Assembly (NCBI GenBank): GCA_039096225.1
Contig: JBBPEB010000026.1
Span: 653,001 to 717,000 of the forward strand
Reading direction: 5' to 3'
Length of the DNA stretch: 64,000 bases
Origin: Blastocystis sp. Blastoise
Lineage: Eukaryota > Sar > Bigyra > Opalinata > Blastocystidae
Of the stretch, positions 27,148 through 40,531 are shown in pieces (position 1 is the stretch's first letter; each line of letters opens with the position of its first letter). Position numbers and translations under genes: made by a program. The notes under the pieces are model-generated. The model was not told the DNA's origin and did no database searches. It saw only the letters and a list, made by a program, of their open reading frames with translations.

Positions 27148-29002
27148 GATCATCATTTCTTAAGAAACTCTTATCTTTATTAACTGTGTTTTCTTTGAGT
27201 TGTTTCTCTTTATTATTCTTCATATATCTATTATTATTAATATCCTTAGATGAATTATCTTCTGTTTCTATTCTGTTTGTATTACTATTATTTACATCTT
27301 TAACAATTTTAATAGTATTAGTAGAAGCGGTATTTGATGAATCTTGAGTTTCTATAGTATTCTGTTTATTACTTAATATATTTGAAGTAGAAGAGAGACC
27401 TGTGTCAATAATACCTTGATTTAATACTTTGAAACACGAAGGACTACTATTTGAATGCACAGAAGAGGGATCTGTACTTATATCTTTAGTTTTATTGGAT
27501 ATATCATTAATGTCCGAATGATTTGTAGAAGAAACAGGAACAGAAGGAGTTGATTGGTCATTTCTCTGTCTATTAAACTTATTAAAACGACTATTCGAAT
27601 ACTTCTTCTGACTTTCTAATACTTTTTCCTAATGAATAATTAACATTATTATTAATAAATATATATATTATAAAAGTAATTATTATATAATATGGTATAA
27701 ATATAATAATAATAATAATATAATAAATATAATAATAAATATAATAATAAATATAATAATAAATATAATAATAAATATAATAATAAATATAATAATAAAT
27801 ATAATAATAATAATAATCTATATATACTTCTGTCATACTACCTCCCCATCGTTGAGATGTTGTTGAAATAGAACTGATAATAGCTTGACGTTTCTTTAAG
27901 ATTTCTTCAGGTAGTTCAACTTCTGATTTCTTCTCTTGAAGTAATTCTGTATTACTTAATTTCGTTAGTTCTAATATATCAGAACTTGGATTATTTTGAA
28001 TAGAATATTTGGTTTTCTTCTTTAAGAATTCTTCAAAGGAAATAAAAACAGGTGGTTTGTCAGAGATATCACAGGATATCTTTAAGAATGAACGCTGAAG
28101 AGATTTCATTTTCACCTCCTATATATAAACATATATTATAAAATCTTAATAAATTTTTATATGAGTGAATTTTATAATAATAATCCAAATTTATCTATTA
28201 ATATAATTATATTATATGTTTTAGATATATATTACTAACAAAAATAATAATAACTAAAATAATATTAATTAATAAATAATTAGAAAAATCAAAAAAAAAT
28301 CAAAAAAAAAAAAAATAACAATAATAAAAATAATAAAATTAAAAAAAATATATATATATATTTTTACTTCACTTGTTTTCCATGATTGAATAATTGACGA
28401 AACTGTTCCTCCTAATAATTTTGTATTTTGAGGTGTTAATAATAACTTTCCAGATATACATCTACAATTTGTAATTTCTAATTTTGTACCTGGTGGAGTA
28501 TTATAACTATTTAAAACAATGTTGTTAAATAAATAAAATAATACAGAAATATACTTTAGAAATGGAAGTTGAACATATTCAATAGCATAACATTTCAATT
28601 GACCATCTGTGAGTTTTAATTTAAACATACGTGGAAACAAATTGGACTTTGGATTAATTGATGGAGCAGTTAAGTTTGTGATAGATACAATCTATATGAA
28701 TAAAAATATTAGTCGTTATTATTACATAGAATATCAATGAAAAATAAGACATACTTGAAGAATAATCTTCTTGGAAATGAGTCCATTATAGGTTTCGATT
28801 CCTGTAGGTAAAGACTGTTCAGCAAATTGTTTTATATCGTCATCAAGAAACATTCTTATGAAGTCCTGCTTTGTTTTTGCACCTTCTTCAACATAATCAT
28901 CAAAAACTTCTTTTCTATAATTTAATAATATACGAATTCTTGTTGTGAATTATACGTTAGAAGGTATCCATCATTTCTTAATTGATCAAAAAGGCTGTCC
29001 AT
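25647..29002 (-). CDS. TDRD3/RMI1-type OB-fold protein
   Basis: 874 residues in seven exons: 28956-29002, 28755-28914, 28555-28691, 28368-28506, 27828-28118, 26824-27628, 25647-26692. Residues 1-180 match the N-terminus of TDRD3/RMI1 proteins, which bind type IA topoisomerase (TOP3): LQIVSITNLTAPS, RMFKLKLTDGQLKCYAIEY, NTPPGTKL and KLLLTPQNTKLLGG are in order, followed by a PPVFISFEEF segment. The rest is long, low-complexity and Asn/Asp/Arg-rich, with an uninterrupted run of about 29 Asn (27059-27146) and many RNDNNRDRN-type repeats that may act like RGG/RNA-binding disordered tails. No Tudor domain is visible, so it may resemble TDRD3 only at its N-terminus. Phases close exactly and the stop is TAA. 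Confidence 0.85.
27059..27146. repeat. Coding AAT (poly-Asn) array
   Basis: Perfect trinucleotide array inside the sixth exon of the TDRD3-like gene. On the transcript strand it reads AAT and encodes about 29 consecutive Asn. Confidence 0.95.
27709..27820. repeat. AT-rich tandem array in TDRD3-like intron
   Basis: Repeats of AATAATAAATATAAT units in the intron between exons 27828-28118 and 26824-27628. ATT-rich on the transcript strand. Confidence 0.9.
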
Positions 29003-29664
29003 TGGAATAACCAGAGAATAAATTGAAAAATAAATTAGAATTCTTTTTCTCTTTATTCTATGTTTTTAGATATAGAATTATTGTTTTACAGCATGGATAG
29101 TATTAAGCAATATATAGAATCTTCATATGATATGTGATGCTGAGAATAATGATCATTATTTCATCATTCAACACTGCATTTGTTTTATTTGTAACTTCTG
29201 ATCAATGGGTTAATATTACAAAAACGTGCTGATTATAAAAACGTATTTTAATAACGATATTGTCTATATATTCTATAGTGTTTCTGTTTTTGTGGTTATT
29301 TCTCTATACCATGCATTATACAATATGTGGATAGATATAATAATCCATCTAGGCTCAAAATCAATTCATATTCAGACAATTAGTTGAACTTGATTGTCAA
29401 TTAATTGAGTATTTGATAATAGAAATAAGATGTTTTTATCAATAAAGTGTCTTAAGATATTCATTAATGAAAATTTTACTTTAATACTTGATTTATCCAT
29501 ACTTTAATGAGAATTCTTTTATTTAAACGGAATGAACAAAGAAATACGTATATGATGAATCATATATGATTCTATAAAAAGTCTAAATGTATAATTTTAT
29601 TCATTAGACAAAAACAAAACTCGATTTCTATTATGATTTCACCAATAATTTTTTGTGGCTATGA
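29003..29664. other. Intergenic upstream of TDRD3-like gene
   Basis: The TDRD3-like promoter region and the left flank of the inverted-repeat element. No gene seen. Confidence 0.55.
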
Positions 29665-30456
29665 CTAGAGAATTACAAAAAACCGGATACGGTTAATTAT
29701 CTGGTTTAAACCGGATAAAAATTTTATCCGGTTTTTGTTTTTTACAGTCAAAATTTTTAACCGGTTTCAAAACCGGTTAAAATTTTTTTTTCTTTTTTGT
29801 GTATTATTGAGCATAATTTTGCTTTATTTCTGTTATTATAAATATATTTGATGCCTATATATATTATTAATAAAAATTAGCAATGATATACGTTGTATAT
29901 AATAAAGAAAATGATTCCATTCCTATTTCTTTCATGAAGAAATGTATTGAGTTATTCCTATATGCTCAAATTAATTTACTCTGCCATATTAAATTATTGT
30001 TCTGCTATAAATGTGTATTTGAATGGACTGTTTTCTTGCAAAACTTGTGAGATACTGAATATCTCAGTACGAGTGTTTTTCTATTTCAATGGTTCGTAGT
30101 ATATAATACAAGCCTCTGAATAAAAAATACAATTCAAAATTAATTATCTTGAATTATTAGTAAAATTTTTATTTAATTAGATGCTTATTCTTTATTAGTA
30201 TTCCAATTACATTTTTAAGTTTTATAATTACTTTTAATAGCATAATTCAAAACAATTTTAACCATAATTCTTTTTTTTTATAATGCATATTAGTGCATAT
30301 CTATATAGATATATGTATTATAGTGACTTTTATACATAAATCAAACAACAATAGCATGTATAATTAAGTTTATTTAAGAAAATAAAAAACCGGATAAAAA
30401 TTTTATCCGGTTTAAACCAGATAATTAACCGTATCCGGTTTTTTGTAATTCTCTAG
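29665..30456. mobile_element. MITE-like element with 72-bp terminal inverted repeats
   Basis: A 792-base element bounded by inverted repeats at 29665-29736 and 30385-30456. They match over about 71 of 72 bases, both starting CTAGAGAATTACAAAAAACC from the outside in. The two ends are flanked by an identical CTATGA (29659-29664 and 30457-30462), which looks like a target-site duplication. The inverted repeats are unusually rich in CCGG-containing sub-palindromes (ACCGGATAAAAATTTTATCC, GGTTTAAACC), and a further hairpin of two AACCGGTT copies lies just inside the left end (29757-29778). The interior has no transposase-like frame, so this is a non-autonomous copy. No other copy is visible in the window. 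Confidence 0.85.
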
Positions 30457-31468
30457 CTATGACTTACTTAATTACTGATGGTTAGAAATAAATATTCTAT
30501 CGTATTCTTTAAAGAAATTCTTCATTTCTCCAATATGGGAAACCGAGAATTGGCGAATTTGCTTCCGAGTTTCTGTATCATGCTGATGAATGTAATTTAT
30601 TTCTATTATACTCTAGTAGTTGTATATGTTGATGGAACTCTTTTTGTCATATCTATATCTTTAAATAAAAGTGTGAGTCACGAAATTGCGTTCTTATTCT
30701 TGTAGATTGTAACTTATATATCAAAATAGGATATATATGAGATGTCTAACTTAAAACCAACTTAAATAACCTATTTATGAGTATTGAAGTCAATGATCAC
30801 ACTTTTTGTAACATCTATTTCGTACGTCAATTATCAAGCAAATAAGGTTTCTCTATTATATTGATGTAGTGATCATTCATTTGGTGATGAAAAGAATGTC
30901 TAAAGTTTTTCTATTAGATTTCTTCCTTTTGGTTAGATTTCGTGTATTTTGTATATGAATATATTGAATTGTATATAAGTATATCTTAAAATATTATTTT
31001 ATTCATAAAGTACTCTTTATTTTATTTTTTTATTTCATGATGATTTCTTATTTATCAAAGAATGTATGTTTATAGGTCGTTCATATTGTATATATATATA
31101 AATTAATGGTTTATATGCTCTAGAAAAATGATGGATCTATAAAAGAATGAAGGGTGTGAAAAAAGAATGGTTTTGTAATGAATATATATATATGGATAAA
31201 AAACGTCATAAAGATTATTTGTGTTACGTCGTTCTTATGAGGTCAAACTGCATGTATAGTGATGGGAACTATAAAAGTATGATAATTATATAAAAAATGA
31301 TTGGCTTTTTATGGATGACAAATCAGAAGATAAGGCAATAAAAACAAGATTCCCATGGAAAATATTTGTCCTTAAAGAATATGTTCTTTTTAAAAACAAA
31401 TATATATTTATTCGATCAAAGTAGTTGCCTTTAGGCTTTTTATATTCAACACAAAATAAGTAAACGTT
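30457..31468. other. Intergenic right of the MITE
   Basis: AT-rich. A 75-codon ATG frame at 30478-30705 encodes a hydrophobic peptide with no recognised motif and is not called as a gene. Nothing else supported. Confidence 0.5.
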
Positions 31469-31633
31469 ATGAACGGTGATTCTATGTCTTCACACGGTTT
31501 GGGAAAGGTTGTTTTATGTGAGTCGATCACAAGACCTTTTGCTTCTGTGACTGGAGAAGTTTGTGAAGATGGTTCTGGTGTATATTATGATGGTGCGAAG
31601 TATACAAGTATTTTTAAATTCTTTTTTTGTTAG
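31469..31633 (+). CDS. Possible small ORF or first exon, unknown function
   Basis: A 54-codon ATG frame starting MNGDSMSSHGLGKVV, with higher GC and T-ending codons than its surroundings, like the confirmed genes. It ends at TAG. Alternatively a GTATTTTT donor near 31607 could splice to an acceptor at 31632-31633 and extend the frame to about 31691, changing the C-terminus. No signal peptide or known motif is seen. I cannot tell whether it is a complete small protein, a first exon or a relic. Confidence 0.35.
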   Translation: MNGDSMSSHGLGKVVLCESITRPFASVTGEVCEDGSGVYYDGAKYTSIFKFFFC

Positions 31634-33220
31634 TTCACACATTTAGTATTTTTACTTGGATATCAACAGTCACAACTCAAGCAGATAATTAGCATTTTTT
31701 CATTCTTGTTAATGAAATAATATGTACAATATCATTTGTCTTTCTGTTTTTCTTTTCGATTTTCATTTTTCCAACATTTTATTATGTTTAAGTTTCTTAT
31801 ATTATGTTTATTTTATTTTCGTCATATGTAGTTGCTTTTTTAGAAATTAGATTTGATAAACAAAATTCGACTATAATGGTAAAATAATAAAAGCAAATGT
31901 ATATAGTAGGAGAAAAAGGGGTTGCTGTAGTTACTATATATATAAGGTATTCAAAATAAAATAATATCAGAATATGTGATGTATTTTAAAAAGCTTTTGT
32001 ATAATATAAGCAATAATATAATATATAATTTGTAGATTGCAGTTATTAGTGTAAATGTATTGAATATTCTTTTGACATAATAATAATAATAAAAAAAATA
32101 TGAAATTTCAATCAAAAGAAAAAAAAATAGATAAAGCAAAACACGAGAGTCAATGGATCAAATTGCTATCAAGTTAAAGTAAACTATGGAAGACCTAATA
32201 GATAACAATACTCTCTAAAAAAGAAATATATATATATATATATATATATTAGATAAAGAAAATAAATAGAAAGAATAAATATGAATATAAAGAGTAAAAC
32301 AATAGAATATATATATATACATATATTTATTGGAGTTCAAGAGATAAAAGTAAAAAATTATTCTTTAAAAGAATAATTACAGTTATTTCAAAGGTATAGA
32401 AGATACAGAACAGTTTATAGCATAATATATAGTTATATAAATATATAATTATATGAAGACTATAAACGTTCGTATTAATGGATAACAGGATAAATGTATA
32501 TAGAAATAAGTAATAATACAATAAATATATACATATGAATACAAATAGAGGAAATAAAATAGAATTATAACCTAGTAGTAAAGGGAATAAGAAGGAGACA
32601 AATAAAACAAATAGGATAATAGTGGAGTATTTACGATATATAAACGTAATAAAGAGAAAAAGAATTAAGGAGAAAACTAATATTAAGAAAAAAGAAGATT
32701 AACAATTTGTTTTTGATATAAAGGAGATAATGCAAAAGGAAAATAGAACAATTTATAGAGTTGAAAAAGAAAAAATACATGCAATATATATATATATATA
32801 TATATATAATGAGCAAACAAGCATATAGAAAAAATGATTAGTTTGATGAATGAAAAGAAATAATAAGAGAAAAAAAATGTTGAAAATATTAATAAAAAAT
32901 TTAAATAAAAATAAATTTAGAATAAGAATATTAATTACATAATGACACTAAAGTTGCATGATATATATATTTAAAAATAAAATAAAGAAATAAATATGAA
33001 TGACTATAAATAACAGTATACATACATATATAAGGAATACAAACTTTTTTTATTATTTAATAAAAATAGAAATCATTTATATTACAAAAAATAAAATAGA
33101 TTAATAATATATATATAGAGGAGTATGATAATAAATATAATATATAAAGTAGGAAAACAGATACGCCAAAAGTGGTAGAAATAAGAGAAGAAGAAATGAA
33201 AAATGTAGAGTATACTGTAA
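31634..33220. other. Intergenic, very AT-rich
   Basis: Long purine-rich AT stretch with many chance frames of Ile, Tyr and Lys and no coherent coding sequence. Confidence 0.55.
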
Positions 33221-33225
33221 AAAAA

Positions 33226-33389
33226 AATATTAATAAAAATATTAATAAAAATATTAATAAAAATATTAAAAATATTAATAAAAATATTAATAAAAATATT
33301 AATAAAAATATTAAAAATATTAATAAAAATATTAATAAAAATATTAATAAAAATATTAATAAAAATATTAATAAAAATATTAATAAAAT
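33226..33389. repeat. 12-bp tandem repeat (AATATTAATAAA)
   Basis: About thirteen copies of a 12-base unit, some with the spacer shortened, ending about 26 bases beyond the stop codon of the minus-strand gene at 33416-34042. Both strands stay open through it (NINK or INIF repeats), but it looks like non-coding satellite. Confidence 0.95.
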
Positions 33390-33415
33390 TAATCATACAA
33401 AATATTCATAGTCGT

Positions 33416-34042
33416 TTAAAAAGTATCAATAAAACAGCTAGGGACAGTACCAGAATAACGTTCACTTAATGTTCCTGTAGGAACCATAATAAGTTGATTA
33501 TATCGTTCATCATTCATTAACGACGAAGAACAAGGTCGTAGTTGTACATCAATTCCATTAGCAGAAATTCCACGATTATTAGGATTCAATAATTCAGAGG
33601 TTACGTCATAATAACCAGAAGCTTCTATAGGGAAAGTAGCGGGGATTTCACTAATAGTTGCTACAGGCATAAAAGTGCTTTCAAACTCATTATTTGGAGA
33701 TTCACTATTACTATTAATTTCAGCGATTGTTTCATTTGGACTGCTAATGATATTAAAATCATTTTGATTATAGTCTACTACAGGCGGACAAGCAACACTA
33801 AATGTTGTCTCTGCATCAGGCAACATGATTGGCTTCATTGTAGTTGACTTGGACGATGGAGAAGATACAAATTTTGGCGACATTGGCTTAGAATCAGGAG
33901 ATTTATGACTTGTAATATAGTGCTGTTGTCGTCGGGATCTACACGTGTGACAGGTTCGATAATATGTATTCTTATTCTTACGAATAAAGAATTCAACAGG
34001 GCGCTTACAATGACAAGAAGAACAAGTTAATAAATTAGACAT
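33416..34042 (-). CDS. Cys-rich zinc-binding-like protein
   Basis: Single-exon gene of 208 residues. The first 45 residues hold CSSCHCKRPVEFF and YYRTCHTCRSRRQQ, two CxxC pairs separated by about 20 residues with a Pro-x-x-x-Phe between, a layout typical of small treble-clef-like zinc-binding domains in diverse eukaryotes. The following Arg/Lys cluster suggests nucleic-acid contact or nuclear localisation. The rest is Ser/Thr/Pro/Asn-rich and probably disordered, so a regulator is possible, but no family can be named. The start is the ATG at 34042; the frame extends upstream only to a TTG. It contains CACGTG (33942-33947) and NNRG coded by a palindrome-like CCACGATTATT. The stop is TAA. Confidence 0.7.
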   Translation of the reverse strand: MSNLLTCSSCHCKRPVEFFIRKNKNTYYRTCHTCRSRRQQHYITSHKSPDSKPMSPKFVSSPSSKSTTMKPIMLPDAETTFSVACPPVVDYNQNDFNIISSPNETIAEINSNSESPNNEFESTFMPVATISEIPATFPIEASGYYDVTSELLNPNNRGISANGIDVQLRPCSSSLMNDERYNQLIMVPTGTLSERYSGTVPSCFIDTF

Positions 34043-35302
34043 CGGTAACAAAAATAAAACTCTTTTATAGTATAAAACTAATTATTTATTATTCCAATGT
34101 CACTTTCTTTTGTGTAAGTTTTCTTAAAGGGGTTCCAGTCTCATTAGTTTCTTGATTATTTTCTAAAAATCCTCTGTATAAAAATAATAATCAAAATTTA
34201 CAAGTTTTATTTTTTTAAGTATGACTTTTATCTCAATACACCGCGTCGATGATTGTATTGGGCGAATAACTTTTGGCTTTTTGAGTTTCGCCTGATTAGG
34301 GAATAAGATTATGTCGAATTACTAAAACCGAATTTTATTTGAGAACAACTCTGACGCTTTTTTTCTCTATCCAATGGACATAGATGATGACGAAAAATCA
34401 CATTTGAGCAAATGAATTCTTCGATTCTCACCTAGATATTTCTGCGAATAATCAAGGATATTCCGTTTTTTAAATAGATAAATACTAAACAAAAAACAAG
34501 AATGAATCTTAAAAAAATAAGGACTTTTTTATTCTTATGTCATTTTGGAATAGAGTATATATTATAAATATGGTTTATTTATAGTTAAAAGTGTCTATTC
34601 ATGGAATTACTTTCTATATAAAGTATCTATTAATTAGCAAATTGATATTTTCGGCGTAATTTCAACTATTTGAAATAAATCAAAAAGAAAAATCAATACA
34701 ACGACTACTGTACTTCAAGTGAAGAAAAACAGCCGCTTGAGAGGTTTATTCTATTGAAAAAACTTTTTTTGTAACAGCATCTTCATGATATTTTTAGTAT
34801 TTTCTCTAGATTCAGAATGAATGGCTTTAAAGTACATGATCAGACTACTAATAATCATTGAATCTTATTCAATCAATTGAGTTGTCTCTCTGTTATTCAA
34901 AGTATCAGAGCTTAAATGAATAGATTGAGTGAATAACGAATAAAACAATATATCAATGAAATAATATATGAAACTAATACCCTGTTGATAATTAGTTTCA
35001 TTTTTTTTGTGTTTTTCTGACGCAAACAACACATAAGACATATCCATAATTATCCTTGATCAGTCCACTACATAATAATTGAATGTCGTATAAGGGTGGT
35101 CAAGAAAGTATGCTGTTAAACAATAAATTGCAGAAAAATGAAATATTCATTTCATAATAGTATGTATTATGATATTGATAACCAACAACTTTTCCTTAAT
35201 AATTTAAGAACAGCCTGTTTAAATTAAAACACTTTAATCAATTTTTAATTCTCTTCATGTAACCATGATTTATAATTATAGACAAAGAGAAACAAACATA
35301 TA
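34043..35302. other. Intergenic upstream of tRNA-Ser
   Basis: The promoter region for the Cys-rich gene. A moderately GC-richer patch near 34235-34460 has no open frame. Nothing identified. Confidence 0.5.
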
Positions 35303-35384
35303 GACAACGTGGCCGAGTGGTTAAGGCGTTGGCCTGCTAAGTCAATACCCTTTGGGTGCGCGAGTTCGAATCTCGTCGTTGTCG
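35303..35384 (+). tRNA. tRNA-Ser (anticodon GCT)
   Basis: Complete cloverleaf with a long variable arm typical of class II tRNAs. The acceptor stem GACAACG pairs with CGTTGTC, the A-box is GTGGCCGAGTGG and the B-box is GTTCGAATC. The anticodon loop carries GCT. No intron. Confidence 0.95.
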
Positions 35385-35552
35385 AATTTTTATTCTTTTA
35401 AAAATGATTTTTCATTGAATTTTTATTAATATAAATTTCAAGTTTAGAGATGTTATTTAGTTTGTTGCTATTTTAATATGGTTAAATCAAATATGTTAGG
35501 CAAAAGTAATAAATGCATGAAAAACTTTATAATAAAAAACGTTAAAAATAAG

Positions 35553-35624
35553 TGAGGGTGACGTGATTCGAACACGCAACCGCTAGATCTGGAATCTAGC
35601 GCGCTACCGTTGCGCCACACCCCC
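35553..35624 (-). tRNA. tRNA-Trp (anticodon CCA)
   Basis: On the minus strand the acceptor GGGGGTG pairs with CACCCTC (one G-T pair). The anticodon stem CTAGA/TCTAG encloses TTCCAGA, giving CCA. The T-loop is GTTCGAATC. No intron. It reads TGG, consistent with the standard code. Confidence 0.95.
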
Positions 35625-36152
35625 ATAATGTCATTGGAATTCAACTCTATGTATACGAATATAATTTTTAGTAAATAGTGTTTTCAATAGGAAAATACAA
35701 TAAATGAATATTTTGGTTCATGTTTGGTGTCTCTTATTAGAAGTAAAATTGTAATCGATAATGTTGTCTATATTTATATTATGTGGGTAATAGCTTGTTA
35801 ACAGTAGTTACGTCAATATTATTACTACAAGTTAGTTGTTACGATCAACTTGAATGGGAGATTAATAAAAAATAGAACGTTCACAAAAAAAAATATGTTC
35901 TTAGAATATGATGTAAGATGTGTTCATTTCTTAGTAAGATTAATAGAATTCAGACAAAAAAAGCAGGATGATAGTCCAGTAGAATTTGATTCTATTGAGG
36001 TTATTGTCGATTCTTTTGTATGATTTTCATAAAAAAATTTTAAAAACACTATACTACTGTACAGATTTCTCTGTATTTTTTAGCAATGCTGAGAAAACGT
36101 AATATGACGATATTTCTTTATTTCCATTTTATTTATAGAATATATATAAGCA
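35625..36152. other. Intergenic upstream of SPX gene
   Basis: The presumed promoter of the SPX-cytidylyltransferase gene and of tRNA-Trp. No other content recognised. Confidence 0.55.
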
Positions 36153-38220
<2,068 letters not shown>

Positions 38221-40531
38221 ATAGAAAGAATTATATACTTATAATTTATCTCAATTACAGTAATATATATATATATATATTATATCTTTTTTTTTTGGGT
38301 GTGATTTCTATTTTTTTTTTCTTCTTAATTATTATTATTTTCTCAAATATTACTTTTTTATGTCAACAATATTTATATTCAAATTTTCATTCTTATTGTT
38401 ATATATCAAATTAAGTTTTGAAAATTATAATTATTGAGTGTATTCATAGAATCTAAATAGTTTCTATTTTCATTATATATATAGTTTTATTTTTAAACCT
38501 ATATTTAATCATATGTATAAATGTGTTCAGTTGTCACTTTTGACTTATGAATATAAAAATAAGTGCACTTTTTCAATTTCTATTTCTGTTTTTCATTGAA
38601 AAAATGAATAGATAAACTATGGCGTACATTACATTTGAATCAAATTCATGAATATACTCTTTAATAGTCTTTTTGATTCAATGTGTTATTAATCTTGTTT
38701 TAAGATAATAATTTTCTTCTTATAATAAATTTGGAATATAGATATATGACTAATTAATGAAATTCATAGGAACAACTATAATTTGTCGAAATTCATGTGA
38801 AACAGAATGACTATGATATCTTCTTATGAGTTGAACAAAGATGTATATACTGACCCTCACATTCTTGATACTACGAGAACATAAAAAACAGAACTGTCAA
38901 AATTTGATGAATGTGACAAAGTGTAATCAACATTAGTATTTTAGAATCAGTATTTTTGTCTACATATGATCTATATATAAATAAATTTAAATAAATAGTC
39001 GATAGTGACAGTACCTTTGCTGTTTTATTTTTAAACACAAAATAACAAAATTAAAAAAAATATGTTTGTTTTCATAATGTGTTTTTTGATTTTTTTTTTG
39101 ACTTTTTATGATTTTAGAAATTGAATTTGAGAATGACAAAATATTCATTTGTACAGCTGATACATATAGATAGAGGTATACATTCTTCTGAATGAAAGTA
39201 ACTTAAAATGTCCTTGTGTAATTCTTCATTTTCAAATGAATGCATCATTCTTATCTTTAATTAGAAATATCATTGTAAAACAATATTTTTATTGAAAAAT
39301 ATTACTTATTATAAGTTCTTTAAGAAACTTTGGTGTAGAATGAACTTGCTACTATGCTATTTTTTTATATCACTTTGTCATTCAGGTAACTGCACTAATG
39401 GATGCTTGCTCATATAAAAGAAGATTGAATATATTATACACTTTACGAATATGTGGATAAATTTACTGTAATTATTGTAGTTTTACTATTCTTGAATACT
39501 AATAATATAATAAAGCATTTAATCTCTTCTAATTATTCGTTATGTACTTCTTTTCATAAAAAACCACATTACTTTATGATAAACTAGCTAGTATTAGTGT
39601 TTATCTTCTTATTAATTTACGTAGGTATAATAGAATTTGCATAACACTATAAGCAAAATATTTATAACTTAAAAATCTTCAAAGAATTAGATTTGGAAAA
39701 AGAACTACACAGCCAAAAAACATAAACAAAAGTAAACCGAATTCATTTTAATAGCCATTGATGCTTTGTCGGCTTGTTGCGGTATTATGTGCAAAAAACA
39801 ACAGTAACCTTCCTAAAAGATATGAAGAGAGTCTAGAATAATCTAAGCACATGTTAAAGAAAACAATTTTGGGTTCATTTCTAAATTAATTTTCTATTAG
39901 CTTGTTTTTTGTTTATTTGGTATGTAAAAACCAATCAATTATTTGTGTCATCATTAAGAAAACACACATAAAATAAAATGAAAAGCCAACGAACTGTGCG
40001 TAAAACAAACACAAAACACTTCCTTATAAACGCTATATGTAACCAAAGAAACAATGAGTTTGTTGTTTATATTAAACAAGACTGCTTTGAAATTGTGTAG
40101 TTCTCTCATATAAAATGTTAAATGAAACAATATACCATCATCTCTTTTTCTCTAATTATGTCATGATCACAGATATATATTTATTAAAAGTCTCTATTCA
40201 CTATTTAAAAATAAAATATTTTTTTTAAATAATATGTTATTTGATTTATATATAAATACATGAATAAAAAATACAAGTATTAAAAGAAAAGAAACATAAC
40301 AAATAAAACACAAATATGTATTTTCTGTTGTGTTTACCGGGTCAACTCGAGTTTTGAGGAAAAAGAGTTGTGAATAATTTTCAAAAGATATCACAGATCA
40401 CATCTGTGTTTTTTTTAACAAGATTTATGGCAGTCAGTATCTTTTTGGCTGGATAAATAAAGTTTAAACACAAAAACAAATATGAAAATTTATATACAAA
40501 AATAAGTATAATTTATTTTAAATAAATAAAA
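38221..40531. other. Large intergenic region upstream of adhesin 1
   Basis: 2.3 kb without a supported gene or RNA. As the longest non-coding stretch directly upstream of a highly codon-optimised gene, it probably holds that gene's promoter; no specific element is recognisable. Confidence 0.5.

Noticed and set aside
30478-30705. 75-codon ATG frame right of the MITE
   Set aside because: Hydrophobic, no motif, AT-rich codons and no supporting context; likely chance.
33172-33411. NINK-repeat reading frame over the 12-base satellite
   Set aside because: The repeat is open on both strands because of its length and composition; no gene features.
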